64,000 nt of DNA from NCBI RefSeq assembly GCF_027257875.1, contig NZ_JAPVQY010000004.1, forward strand, positions 186,001-250,000. Reading direction: 5' to 3'. Below are positions 17,775 to 27,112 of this stretch, piece after piece. Below the pieces are notes generated by a model. That model did no database searches. It saw only the letters and a program-made list of their open reading frames with translations, and was not told the DNA's origin. Position 1 is the first letter of the stretch; every line of letters begins with the position of its first letter. The DNA comes from Burkholderia sp. IMCC1007 (lineage in GTDB: Bacteria > Pseudomonadota > Gammaproteobacteria > Burkholderiales > Burkholderiaceae). The translations under genes were made by a program, and so were the position numbers.

Positions 17775-20700
17775 TCACGCGATTGCCACGGATCGCGCCG
17801 GCATCCGGTATGCGTCGAGCAGCCGCTCCCGCTTCTTCTCCGCCGCCGCAACGTTGCGCGCCTTCACGTGGCCGAAGCCGCGAATATCGTCGGGAAGGCT
17901 CGCGAGTTGCAGCGCGACCGGCAGGCGTTCCGCGTCGAGCGTCGCGCAAAACTCGTCGACGAGCGCGATGTAGTCGGCAATCAGCCGACGCTCGTCGCGC
18001 CGCTCGTCGGTGTGCCCGAATACGTCGAACGGCGTGCCGCGCAGCCCCTTCAGTTTCGCCAGCACCCGGAAGGCCGGCAGTATCCACGGGCCGAAGCGCT
18101 TCTTCTGCAGGTGCCCGTGCTCGTCGCGCTTCGCCAGCAACGGCGGCGCGAGATAGAAGTTCAGCGCGTAGTCCCGCCCCGGCACGCCGTCGAACTGCTG
18201 ACGCAATTTCTCCAGATAGGCGGGATCGGCATACAGGCGCGCGACTTCGTATTCGTCCTTGTATGCCATCAGCTTCGCCAGGTTCGCCGCCACGGCGCGC
18301 GTCAGCGACAGGTGCGCAGTACCGGCGACCCTCGACTCCGCGGCCCGGATGCGGTCGACCACGTCACGATAGCGCCGCGCGTACGCATCGTTCTGGTACG
18401 CGGTGAGCAACGCCTCGCGCGCGCCGATCAGCGTATCGAGCGATTCGGGCGTCTGCTCGACGGTGCGCCGCGGCGCGGCAGCAGGCGCGATGATCGGCTG
18501 GACCGCAGCCGCGCCGTGATGCGCGATATAGCGCCCCAGCGTGAACGCGTGCTGATTCTTGTCGACCGACACGCCATTGAGTTCGATCGCACGTAGCAGG
18601 CTCGTGAGTTCCAGCGGCAGCCAGCCCTTCTGCCACGCAAAGCCGAGCAGCAGCGGATTGCTGTAGATCGAGTCGCCCAGCAGCGCAAGCGCGAGCTGGT
18701 TCGCGTCGATGAATGCACATCCGTCGCCGATGCTCTCGCGCAGTTCGGCCTCGGTCTGCGTGCCCGGAAAGACCCATTTCGGATTCTTGACGAATTCCGC
18801 GGTCGGGGTCGCGCCGCTGTTGATCGCGGCGACCGTCACGCCATGCCGGGTGCGCGACAGCACGTCGTTCGATGCCGACACGATCGCATCGCAGCCGATC
18901 ACGAGCCGCGCTTCGCCCGTCGCGATGCGCGTCGCGTGCAGCGCGTCGGGCGTCGCCGCGATCTGCACGTGGCTGAGCACTGCGCCGCCCTTTTGCGCGA
19001 GACCGGCCATGTCGAGCACCGTCACGCCCTTGCGCTCGAGATGCGCGGCCATGCCGATCAGCCCGCCGATCGTCACGACGCCCGTGCCACCCACGCCCGT
19101 CACGAGAATCCCGTACGCGCCCGCCAGTGCCGGCAGCGACGGCATCGGCAACGCATCGAAGTCGAACGCGCCGGCGCTGCGGCCGCGCGCGGCCACAGGC
19201 TTGCGCAGCTGCGCGCCCTCGGCCATCACGAAGCTCGGGCAGAAGCCGTTCACGCAGGAGAAATCCTTGTTGCACGACGACTGGTTGATCTTGCGCTTCG
19301 TGCCGAGCGGCGTATCGAGCGGCTCGACGGACAGGCAGTTCGACTGCACCGAGCAGTCGCCGCATCCTTCGCACACCGCGTCGTTGATGAACGCGCGGCG
19401 CGCCGGATCGGGATACGCGCCGCGCTTGCGACGCCGCCGCTTTTCGGTCGCGCAGGTCTGGTCGTAGATCAGCACCGTCGTGCCCGCGACGTCGCGCAGC
19501 ATTCGCTGAACCGAATCCAGCCGATCGCGATGATGCACGTCGACGCCCGCGGGCAGCGCGACGCCGGCATCGTACTTCTCAGGCTCGTCCGTCACGATCA
19601 CGATGCGCTTCGCGCCTTCCGCACTCACCTGATGCGCGATCTGCGGCACGGTCAGCACGCCGTCGACCGGTTGGCCGCCCGTCATCGCGACCGCGTCGTT
19701 GTAGAGAATCTTGTACGTGATGTTCGCGTTCGACGCGATCGCCGCGCGAATCGCGAGCAGGCCCGAATGGAAGTAGGTGCCGTCGCCGAGATTCACGAAC
19801 ACATGCTTGTCGCCGGAGAAGTGCATCTGGCCGAGCCATGCGACGCCCTCGCCGCCCATCTGGCTGAACGTTTCCGTCTTGCGGTCCATCCACATCGACA
19901 TGTAATGGCAGCCGATCCCGGCCAGCGCGCGCGAGCCTTCCGGCACACGCGTCGAGGTATTGTGCGGGCAGCCCGAGCAGAACCACGGCTTGCGCTCGAC
20001 GGACACGCGCGGCTTCGCCGCGTCGCGCTCCTTCGCGTCGATGATCGCGACACGCGCGAGCATGCGCGCGCGCACGTCGTCGGGCAGGTCGGCACGCGCG
20101 ACGCGCCGCGCGATCGCCTTCGCGATGAGGGCCGGCGACAGCTCGTAGTGCGCGGGCAGCAGCCAGTCGCCGCGCGGCACCGACCATTCGCCGCCTTCGT
20201 TGTCGCGCTCGTCGAACTTGCCGTAGATCTTCGGACGCACGTCCTCGCGCCAGTTGTACAACTCTTCCTTCAGCGCGTATTCGAGAATCTGGCGCTTTTC
20301 CTCGACGACGAGGATTTCCTCGAGGCCCGTCGCGAACGCGCGCGCGTCCTGCGCATCGAGCGGCCACACGCACCCGACCTTCAACACGCGCAGGCCGATC
20401 TTCGCGCAGGTCTCGTCGTCGAGGCCGAGGTCGCTCAGCGCCTGGCGCACGTCGAGATAGGCCTTGCCCGCCGTGATGATGCCGATGCGCGGCGTCGGCG
20501 AATCGATCACGATCCGGTTCAGCCGGTTCGCGCGCACATAGGCGAGCGCCGCGTACCACTTCTCGTCGAGCAGCCGCGCCTCCTGCGCGAGCGGCGCATC
20601 CGGCCAGCGGATATTGAGGCCGCCTTCCGGCATCGCATAATCGGTCGGCGTGACGATTTCCACGCGGTCCGGGTCGAGGTCGATCGAGGCCGTCGATTCG

Positions 20701-21371
20701 ATCACGTCGGTCACGCACTTCATCGCGACCCACAGGCCCGAGTAGCGGCTCATCGCCCAGCCGTGCAGCCCGTAATCCAGGTATTCCTGCACGTTGGCCG
20801 GATAGAGCACCGGGATGCCCGCCGCGATGAACGCGTGCTCCGACTGGTGCGCGACCGACGACGACTTCGCCGCGTGATCATCGCCCGCGAGCACGAGCAC
20901 GCCGCCGTGCGCATCGCTGCCGGCGGAGTTCGCGTGCTTGAAGACGTCGCCGGTACGATCCACGCCGGGGCCCTTGCCGTACCACATGCCGAACACGCCG
21001 TCGCGCGTCGCACCCGGCCACAGGTTGATCTGCTGCGTGCCCCACACTGCCGTCGCGGCGAGATCCTCGTTCACGCCGGATTGGAACACGATGTCGTTCG
21101 CCTGCAGGTGGCGCTTCGCCTTCCATAGCGACTGGTCGAGCGCGCCGAGCGGCGAGCCGCGATAGCCGGAGATGAAGCCCGCCGTGTTCAACCCGGCCTT
21201 CCGGTCGCGCGCCTTCTGCAGCATCGGCAGACGCACCAGTGCCTGCGTGCCGCTGATGTAGACGCGGCCCTTTTCGAGCGTGTATTTGTCGTCGAGCGAC
21301 ACGGCATCGGTATGCGGGGCGGCCGTTTCGGCCGGCGGTAGCGACGCAACAGCGGGTTCTGGCGCGTTCAT
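17775..21371 (-). CDS. Indolepyruvate ferredoxin oxidoreductase, fused alpha/gamma form
   Basis: This 1198-residue 2-oxoacid:acceptor oxidoreductase oxidatively decarboxylates aryl- or branched 2-oxoacids to acyl-CoA. The N-terminal pyrimidine-binding domain includes NTAGFISGYRGSPLGALDQ. The thiamine-diphosphate domain includes CSGCPHNTSTRVPEGS and NLGDGTYFHSGLLAIRAA. A Cys cluster CEGCGDCSVQSNC lies near residue 665. The gamma domain begins at VTGVGGTGVVTIGGLIGMAAH. A long C-terminal DUF6537-type region ends the protein. This single-chain layout is the aerobic proteobacterial type that feeds Phe/Tyr/Trp-derived oxoacids into CoA thioesters. A divergent LysR gene starts 103 bases away and probably controls it. 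Confidence 0.92.
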   Translation of the reverse strand: MNAPEPAVASLPPAETAAPHTDAVSLDDKYTLEKGRVYISGTQALVRLPMLQKARDRKAGLNTAGFISGYRGSPLGALDQSLWKAKRHLQANDIVFQSGVNEDLAATAVWGTQQINLWPGATRDGVFGMWYGKGPGVDRTGDVFKHANSAGSDAHGGVLVLAGDDHAAKSSSVAHQSEHAFIAAGIPVLYPANVQEYLDYGLHGWAMSRYSGLWVAMKCVTDVIESTASIDLDPDRVEIVTPTDYAMPEGGLNIRWPDAPLAQEARLLDEKWYAALAYVRANRLNRIVIDSPTPRIGIITAGKAYLDVRQALSDLGLDDETCAKIGLRVLKVGCVWPLDAQDARAFATGLEEILVVEEKRQILEYALKEELYNWREDVRPKIYGKFDERDNEGGEWSVPRGDWLLPAHYELSPALIAKAIARRVARADLPDDVRARMLARVAIIDAKERDAAKPRVSVERKPWFCSGCPHNTSTRVPEGSRALAGIGCHYMSMWMDRKTETFSQMGGEGVAWLGQMHFSGDKHVFVNLGDGTYFHSGLLAIRAAIASNANITYKILYNDAVAMTGGQPVDGVLTVPQIAHQVSAEGAKRIVIVTDEPEKYDAGVALPAGVDVHHRDRLDSVQRMLRDVAGTTVLIYDQTCATEKRRRRKRGAYPDPARRAFINDAVCEGCGDCSVQSNCLSVEPLDTPLGTKRKINQSSCNKDFSCVNGFCPSFVMAEGAQLRKPVAARGRSAGAFDFDALPMPSLPALAGAYGILVTGVGGTGVVTIGGLIGMAAHLERKGVTVLDMAGLAQKGGAVLSHVQIAATPDALHATRIATGEARLVIGCDAIVSASNDVLSRTRHGVTVAAINSGATPTAEFVKNPKWVFPGTQTEAELRESIGDGCAFIDANQLALALLGDSIYSNPLLLGFAWQKGWLPLELTSLLRAIELNGVSVDKNQHAFTLGRYIAHHGAAAVQPIIAPAAAPRRTVEQTPESLDTLIGAREALLTAYQNDAYARRYRDVVDRIRAAESRVAGTAHLSLTRAVAANLAKLMAYKDEYEVARLYADPAYLEKLRQQFDGVPGRDYALNFYLAPPLLAKRDEHGHLQKKRFGPWILPAFRVLAKLKGLRGTPFDVFGHTDERRDERRLIADYIALVDEFCATLDAERLPVALQLASLPDDIRGFGHVKARNVAAAEKKRERLLDAYRMPARSVAIA

Positions 21372-21395
21372 GGCGGGACTGTCTCCGGGGTGATC

Positions 21396-21444
21396 GTGAT
21401 TTTTCAGTCGAGTATAGGAAGCCGATTTGCTATCGTAAAATCAC
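21396..21444. promoter_or_regulatory. Inverted repeat in the ior-lysR divergent promoter
   Basis: GTGATTTT (21396-21403) and AAAATCAC (21437-21444) are exact inverted copies 33 bases apart, in the 103-base AT-rich gap between the two divergent starts. A LysR tetramer could span both half-sites. The role is inferred from position. Confidence 0.35.
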
Positions 21445-21474
21445 AAATAGACAATCCTGGTATCCGAAAATCAG

Positions 21475-22380
21475 ATGGCATTCGATCTCACGCTCCGGCA
21501 GCTGCGCTACTTCGCGGCGGCCGCCCAGACCGGCCAGTTTTCGATGGCGGCGGCGAACGAACACGTGTCCCAATCGGCGATCACCAACGCGGTGCTGGCG
21601 CTCGAACACGGGCTCGGCACACGGCTCTTCGAGCGCTTGCCGCAGGGCGTCGCGCTCACGCCCGACGGCCAGGATTTCTACAACCATGCGCGCCGCGTGC
21701 TCGACGCCGCGCGCGATGCGGTGCACAAGCCGCCGTTCCGCTCGCACGACTTGCGCGGCACCGTGCGCATCGCCGCGTCGTACACGGTGCTCGGCTATTT
21801 CCTGCCGGAGTTGCTCGCACGCTTTCGCGCGACCTATCCGTTCATCGAGTTCGACCTGCGCGACATGGAGCGGGCCGACAGCGAACGGGCGGTGCTCGAC
21901 GGCGACGTCGACATCGGCGTGGTGCTGCTGTCGAACGTCGACAAGCTGAGCCGGTTCGGCAGCCAGGTGCTGATCCGCTCGCGGCGCCAGCTGTGGGTCG
22001 CGCCGACGCATCCGCTCGCGCAGGTCGACGCGCCGTCGCTGAAGGACATCGCCGCGCATCCGTACATCCTGATCACGGTGGACGAGGGCGAGCAGTCGAC
22101 GCTGCGCTACTGGAAGAAGAAAGGAATCGCGCCGAATATCGCGTTTCGCACCAGCTCGATGGAGGCGCTGCGCGGGCTGGTCGCACACGGCTTCGGCGTG
22201 ACCGTGCTGTCCGACATGGTGTTCCGGCCGTGGTCGCTCGAGGGCAAGCGGATCGAAGCGCGGCCGATTCTGGACGCCGTGCCCCAAATGGACGCCGGCA
22301 TGATCTGGGCGAAAGGCGCGCAGTTGAGCGGGCCGGCCGCCGCGCTGCAGCAGTTCCTGATCCACGCGTGCGGCACGTGA
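21475..22380 (+). CDS. LysR-family regulator, divergent from indolepyruvate oxidoreductase
   Basis: This 301-residue protein has an N-terminal winged HTH (TLRQLRYFAAAAQTGQFSMAA, then SQSAITNAVLALEHGLGTRLFER) and a type II periplasmic-binding-like effector domain from about residue 90 (LRGTVRIAASYTVLGYFLP). The length is normal. It is divergent from the ior gene and is the obvious candidate to sense an aromatic amino-acid-derived oxoacid or acyl compound. The effector cannot be read. Confidence 0.85.
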   Translation: MAFDLTLRQLRYFAAAAQTGQFSMAAANEHVSQSAITNAVLALEHGLGTRLFERLPQGVALTPDGQDFYNHARRVLDAARDAVHKPPFRSHDLRGTVRIAASYTVLGYFLPELLARFRATYPFIEFDLRDMERADSERAVLDGDVDIGVVLLSNVDKLSRFGSQVLIRSRRQLWVAPTHPLAQVDAPSLKDIAAHPYILITVDEGEQSTLRYWKKKGIAPNIAFRTSSMEALRGLVAHGFGVTVLSDMVFRPWSLEGKRIEARPILDAVPQMDAGMIWAKGAQLSGPAAALQQFLIHACGT

Positions 22381-22435
22381 ACCGTCGGGCGCGCAGCGGC
22401 CCGCGACTTCGGCCGCTGCGTGCGACAGCCGCCGG

Positions 22436-23887
22436 TCAGTGCGAAATGCGCTCGAGCGACTGGCCGAGCGTTTTCGGGCCCATCAGCCCGATCGCGAGCA
22501 TGACGAGCGCCATTGCGCCGGCGATGAACACGAACACGCCGGTGATGCCGAATTCCTTCAGCGTGAACGCGATCGCGAACGCGCTGAACACCGCCGACAG
22601 CCGGCTCCACGAATAGACGAAGCCGACCGCGCGCGCGCGAATGGCCGTCGGATACAGCTCCTGCTGATACGCGTGGTACGTGAACGAAATGATGTTGCCG
22701 GCCAGTGTCAGCAGCACGCCCAGCGATACGATCGCAACCGCCGCCGACGCCTGGCTGAACAGCAGCCCGCTAACGATATTGAGCGCGGCCATGCATACGA
22801 TCACGTGCTTGCGCTCGAAGCGGTCCGCGATCCAGTAGCCGAGCAGCGGCCCGAGCGGCGCGGCAAGGCCGATGATCGTCGTGTACAGCAGGCTCGACGT
22901 CACGGTGATCCCCTGCTTGACGAGCAGCGTCGGCACCCAGTTCGCGAAACCGTAGAAGCCGACCGTCTGGAAGATGTGGAAGACGACCAGCATCACCGTG
23001 CGCTTGCGGTACGGCGTCCTGAGCATGTCGGCGAACCCCGCGTTGCGCTGGACGGGGTCGGCCGGGCCCGGCTCGGGCAACGGCCCGCCGTACTGGCGCG
23101 CAACCTGCGCCTCCAGCCGCGCGAGCACTTCATCGGCCTCCTGAATACGGCCCTTGCCGGCGAGCCAGCGCGGGCTTTCCGGCAAATTGCGCCGGAAGTA
23201 CCAGACGAACAGCGCGCTGATTCCGCCGAGCAGGACGACCCATCGCCAGCCGTCGACGCCGAACGGTGCGGCTGGCACCAGCAGATACGACAGAAACGCG
23301 ACGACCGGCACGGCCGAGAAGCCGATCGTCTGACAGACCGCGAACGCGCGGCCGCGCAGATGCTTCGGCGCGAGTTCCGACATGTAGGTGCCGATCGTGA
23401 CCAGCTCGACGCCGATGCCCAGGCCCGACACGAAGCGCCAGAAGTTCAGGCCGCTCGCGGTGTCCTGGAACGCCATCACCGTATTGGCCGCGACGTACCA
23501 CAACAACGACCACGTGAAGATCGACCGGCGGCCGAAGCGGTCGGCGAGAAAGCCGCATGCGGCCGTGCCGACGAACAGCCCGCAGAACAGCGCGGCGATG
23601 AAGCTCGCGACGCCCGACGTGCCGAACAGCCCCGCCGTGGTCGGCGTGAGAATGCGGCTCTTGACGAGACCGGGTGCGATGTAGCCGGTAAAGAGCAGGT
23701 CGTACAGCTCGAAGAAGAAACCGAGGCTCAGCAGTGCGATCAGTTTCCAGACCGCGGGTGTCGCGGGAAGCCGGTCGAGTCGTGCCGAAATCGCGCCCAC
23801 GCCGGCCGCCGATGCCGTGGATGCAGCCGCCGCGGCGGCTGCGGCTTCGGCGGCGCGCAGGGTCGATGCGCGCTCCACAATAGCCAT
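22436..23887 (-). CDS. MFS transporter for an organic or aromatic acid
   Basis: This 483-residue, 12-helix carrier is of the sugar-porter/AAHS-like type. Helix 1 is LIALLSLGFFFELYDLLFTGY with an acidic Asp in the first helix. The loop 2-3 signature is GFLADRFGRRSIF, and RHLPESPRW-like sequence follows helix 6 (RRNLPESPRWLAGKGR). An Ala-rich N-terminal tail precedes the first helix. The ATG at 23887 has AGGAGA upstream. It lies 58 bases after the aconitase-family gene on the same strand, so it probably imports that enzyme's substrate, perhaps a di- or tricarboxylate. Confidence 0.82.
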   Translation of the reverse strand: MAIVERASTLRAAEAAAAAAAASTASAAGVGAISARLDRLPATPAVWKLIALLSLGFFFELYDLLFTGYIAPGLVKSRILTPTTAGLFGTSGVASFIAALFCGLFVGTAACGFLADRFGRRSIFTWSLLWYVAANTVMAFQDTASGLNFWRFVSGLGIGVELVTIGTYMSELAPKHLRGRAFAVCQTIGFSAVPVVAFLSYLLVPAAPFGVDGWRWVVLLGGISALFVWYFRRNLPESPRWLAGKGRIQEADEVLARLEAQVARQYGGPLPEPGPADPVQRNAGFADMLRTPYRKRTVMLVVFHIFQTVGFYGFANWVPTLLVKQGITVTSSLLYTTIIGLAAPLGPLLGYWIADRFERKHVIVCMAALNIVSGLLFSQASAAVAIVSLGVLLTLAGNIISFTYHAYQQELYPTAIRARAVGFVYSWSRLSAVFSAFAIAFTLKEFGITGVFVFIAGAMALVMLAIGLMGPKTLGQSLERISH

Positions 23888-23945
23888 GTCTGTCTCCTGT
23901 CTCGTCGTTGGAATAGATAGCGCCGCGCGTGCGGCGCCGAACCGC

Positions 23946-25934
23946 TTATGGGTACTGCGCCTGCAATTCGGCAAAGGACGCGATGCGGCCGGCCAGCGCG
24001 CTCGCGACGACGGTCGGCGGGCTCGCGAGCCACACCTGGCCGGGGCCGGACCGGCCGGGGAAGTTGCGGTTGATCGCGCTGATCGTCACTTGCGCAGCAT
24101 CCGTCGACGAACCGGGCCCGCAGTTCGCGCATGCGCCGCATGACGGTTGCAGCAGCACCGCGCCCACGCGCTCGAAGGTGTCGAGATAACCGCGCCGCGC
24201 GCAGTAGTCGCGGACGTCCGACGTGCCGAACTGCAGATAGAGGCTCACGTCGGCCGGTACGCGCAGCCCGCGCGCCGCCGCCCACGCCAGCACTTCGTGG
24301 TAATGGTCGAAGTCTTCGCGCTTGCCCGCCGTGCACGAACCGCCATACGCGATATCGACACGCGGCCGTTCCGCGAGGTCGCGCAGCGCGATGCCGTTGC
24401 CCGGGTCGCCGGGCGCCGCCAGCATCGGCGTGATGCGTGTGCAGTCGATCTCGATCACGTCCGCGTACGGCGCCCCGGCGTCGCTGCGCATCCACGGCTC
24501 GATCACGAAGTCGATGCCGCGCCGCGCCTTCAGGAATCGCACGGTTTCCGCGTCGGGCGCGACGATGCCCGTGAAGCCGCCCAGCTCGGCCGTCATGTTC
24601 GTGAGCGTCGTGCGCTCGTCCGTCGTCAGTTGCGCCATGGCGGAGCCCGCGAACTCGAACACCTTGCCGACACCCGAGCCGGCGCGAATCTTCGGATCGG
24701 CGAGCAGGTGCAGCACCAGATCCTTGGCCGTCACGCCGCGCGGAATCGAACCGTTGTATTCGATCCGCAGCGACGGTGGCACGGTCATCCGCACCGCGCC
24801 CGTCACGAACGCGTTCGCCATGTCCGTGGTGCCGACGCCGAATGCGATGCAACCGAGCGCGCCGCTGTGCGGCGTGTGCGAATCGGTGCCGACCACGACC
24901 TGGCCCGGCAGCGCATAACGCTCCGCCATCATCGCGTGCGAAATGCCTTCCGATCCTTCATCGACGCGCGCGCCGCCACCACTGCCGGATTCCGCGAGAT
25001 AGCCGTGATTCGTCAATCCGTAGTCCTTCGCGAATTGCCGGTGTGCGGCCGACAGCTCGCGCACGTCCGGAAGCAACCCGTTGCGCACGTGCAGCTCGCT
25101 GCGATGTGCATACGACAGGTGATCCTCGAACGCGACTATCGTCTCCGGTTGATGCAGCGACAGCGGCTTGCCGAACGCCGCATGCAGCATGTGCGCGGCC
25201 ATCCCCGTGTAGTACTCGTGGATGAAGCGCCAGTCGGCGCGAACGAACACGCCCGCGCCGGGCACGAACGCGGTTCCGGTTCCGGCCGTGCGCAGCGCGT
25301 GGCGCTCGAGAATTTTCTGCGCGAGCGTGCGCGGCGCGGCATGCGTCGAATCGGCCGAATCGGCCGCCTCGCCCGCCGGCTCGATCTCGCGCATCTGTTG
25401 CGCACCGTAGCGCAGCAGGCCGCCGCTGCGCAGGATCGACGCGGCCAGGTCGTCGCGCGTCGCGACGAGTTCCTCGATGTCGATGGATTCGCCGCGCCGG
25501 ATGCGTTCGATCAGGCCGAAATCCGTCGACGTGAAGAGGCCGAGGTTGTCCGCGTTCTGCCGGTAAATCCGCTCGAAGCTCTTCGCGATCACGAGCCGGA
25601 TGCCCGCGCGGTATTCCGCGAGCGGACTATGCTCGCGCGACGACCCCTTGCCGTAGCGATTCCCCGCGACCGTCACGCGAAAGCCGCCGGCCAGCACGGC
25701 GCCCGGTCCGATCGGATTGCGGCCGCCGGTGCGAAAGCCGAGATACGGGAAGCGGCCAAGGCGCTCGTCGAAGCGCGTCAGCACGCTCATCGGCGTGATT
25801 TCATCGGTCGATATATCGTCCCGCAGCGGCCCCGCCTCCGCCTGCGTCAGGTCGGCGCCGCCGAGTTGCCGTTCGACGCGCTCCGGATCATCGCAAAGAA
25901 ACAGGAGCCGGCCCGCCACATCCACTGTTGCCAT
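23946..25934 (-). CDS. Aconitase-superfamily hydratase with swivel domain at the N-terminus
   Basis: This 662-residue enzyme of the aconitase/isopropylmalate dehydratase superfamily has reversed domain order. Residues about 1-200 are the swivel (LeuD-like) domain with DDISTDEITP and GNRYGKGSSREHSPLAEY. The [4Fe-4S] catalytic part follows with VVGTDSHTPHSGALGCIAFGVG, YGGSCTAGKREDFDHY and QPSCGACANCGPG, which carries the cluster cysteines. The order resembles aconitase B but without its N-terminal HEAT domain. The reaction is a hydration/dehydration of an unknown di- or tricarboxylate. AAGGAG precedes the ATG. A LysR gene is upstream and an MFS carrier downstream. Confidence 0.8.
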   Translation of the reverse strand: MATVDVAGRLLFLCDDPERVERQLGGADLTQAEAGPLRDDISTDEITPMSVLTRFDERLGRFPYLGFRTGGRNPIGPGAVLAGGFRVTVAGNRYGKGSSREHSPLAEYRAGIRLVIAKSFERIYRQNADNLGLFTSTDFGLIERIRRGESIDIEELVATRDDLAASILRSGGLLRYGAQQMREIEPAGEAADSADSTHAAPRTLAQKILERHALRTAGTGTAFVPGAGVFVRADWRFIHEYYTGMAAHMLHAAFGKPLSLHQPETIVAFEDHLSYAHRSELHVRNGLLPDVRELSAAHRQFAKDYGLTNHGYLAESGSGGGARVDEGSEGISHAMMAERYALPGQVVVGTDSHTPHSGALGCIAFGVGTTDMANAFVTGAVRMTVPPSLRIEYNGSIPRGVTAKDLVLHLLADPKIRAGSGVGKVFEFAGSAMAQLTTDERTTLTNMTAELGGFTGIVAPDAETVRFLKARRGIDFVIEPWMRSDAGAPYADVIEIDCTRITPMLAAPGDPGNGIALRDLAERPRVDIAYGGSCTAGKREDFDHYHEVLAWAAARGLRVPADVSLYLQFGTSDVRDYCARRGYLDTFERVGAVLLQPSCGACANCGPGSSTDAAQVTISAINRNFPGRSGPGQVWLASPPTVVASALAGRIASFAELQAQYP

Positions 25935-26042
25935 CTGATTTCTCCTTGGATTGAAATCTAGACGGCTGCTATAGCGGAAACGAAGTGCTCGATCGGCAAG
26001 CGGGGCATCGCAAATCGCGATGTCCGCGTAAACCCTGCGGCC

Positions 26043-26930
26043 TCAGATGCCCGCGAGCGCGTCGATCAGCGCCTGGACGGCCCTCAGGCGCGACGATTTC
26101 CTCAGCGCATGGACATGCAGCGCGCGCTCGCGCGCCCACCGCTCGTCGAGCGGCCTGCGCACGAACCCGTTCGAGCCGGCGAACGCCGACGCCGCGCTGG
26201 TCGGAACGATGCCGATGCCGAGCCCCGCCTCGACCATCCGGCATTGCGCGTCGAAGCTGTTGACCGTCACCGACAGCGTCAGCGGCATGCGTGCGGCGTC
26301 GGCCCGTTCCTTGAGCGTCCGGTCGAGCGAGCCGCCGGCCTGCAATGCCACGAGCGGAAAGCGCAGCACGTCGCCGAACGCCAGTGCCGAAAGCGCGGCG
26401 AGTTCGTGATCGAGCGGCAGCACGACCATCAGCGGATCGTCGGCGAAGTGCCACGACTCCAGCCCGCCCGGCAGCTTGCCGCACGCCGAGATGCCAACGT
26501 CTGCGCGGTCGTCCACGCATGCGCGGACCACCTCGTCGCTGATCTCTTCCGTCAGCGCGATCTGCACGAGCGGGTAACGTGCCTGAAACGCCTTCAGCCG
26601 CTCCGGCAGGAAGCCGACGATCGCCGATGCGTTCGCATGCAGGCGCACGACGCCGGCGACCTCGCCGCTCAACGACTGAACCTCGCGCGCCAGCGACTGC
26701 AACTGGTCGTGAACCGATACGGCGCGCGAAAATGCGTGACGGCCGGCTTCGGTCAATTCGACACCGGACGGCGAGCGGATCAGCAACGGGACGCCCATCG
26801 CCGCTTCGAGATCGGCGATGCGCCGGCTGAGCGCCGACGGCGCGATATGGTTGCGGCTGGCGGCGCGAGAGATCGAGCCTTCCTGAACGACGGAAATGAA
26901 CAGCTCCAGGCTGTACGGATCGATACGCAT
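26043..26930 (-). CDS. LysR-family regulator of the aconitase-MFS unit
   Basis: This 295-residue protein has a DNA-binding domain (SLELFISVVQEGSISRAASR, then APSALSRRIADLEAAMGVPLL) and an effector domain starting near GVVRLHANASAIVGFLP. It is on the same strand as the aconitase-family gene and ends 108 bases before that gene's start. It is likely the local regulator of tri/dicarboxylate use. The effector is unknown. Confidence 0.82.
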   Translation of the reverse strand: MRIDPYSLELFISVVQEGSISRAASRNHIAPSALSRRIADLEAAMGVPLLIRSPSGVELTEAGRHAFSRAVSVHDQLQSLAREVQSLSGEVAGVVRLHANASAIVGFLPERLKAFQARYPLVQIALTEEISDEVVRACVDDRADVGISACGKLPGGLESWHFADDPLMVVLPLDHELAALSALAFGDVLRFPLVALQAGGSLDRTLKERADAARMPLTLSVTVNSFDAQCRMVEAGLGIGIVPTSAASAFAGSNGFVRRPLDERWARERALHVHALRKSSRLRAVQALIDALAGI

Positions 26931-27112
26931 GCGGGCGGATCCTTGGGCGGCTTTCGTGATGTGACGTGTCGTGGAATGCGTGCGGACCGGTGCAGCGGTT
27001 CATCTCCAGCCATATTAGCAGCGGCGATCCGTCACGCATCGCACCGACGCCGCCACGGCCAGCGCACGTCGCGAAGCCGGTTCCGGATCCGCCGCGCGCG
27101 TCGACATCGCCG

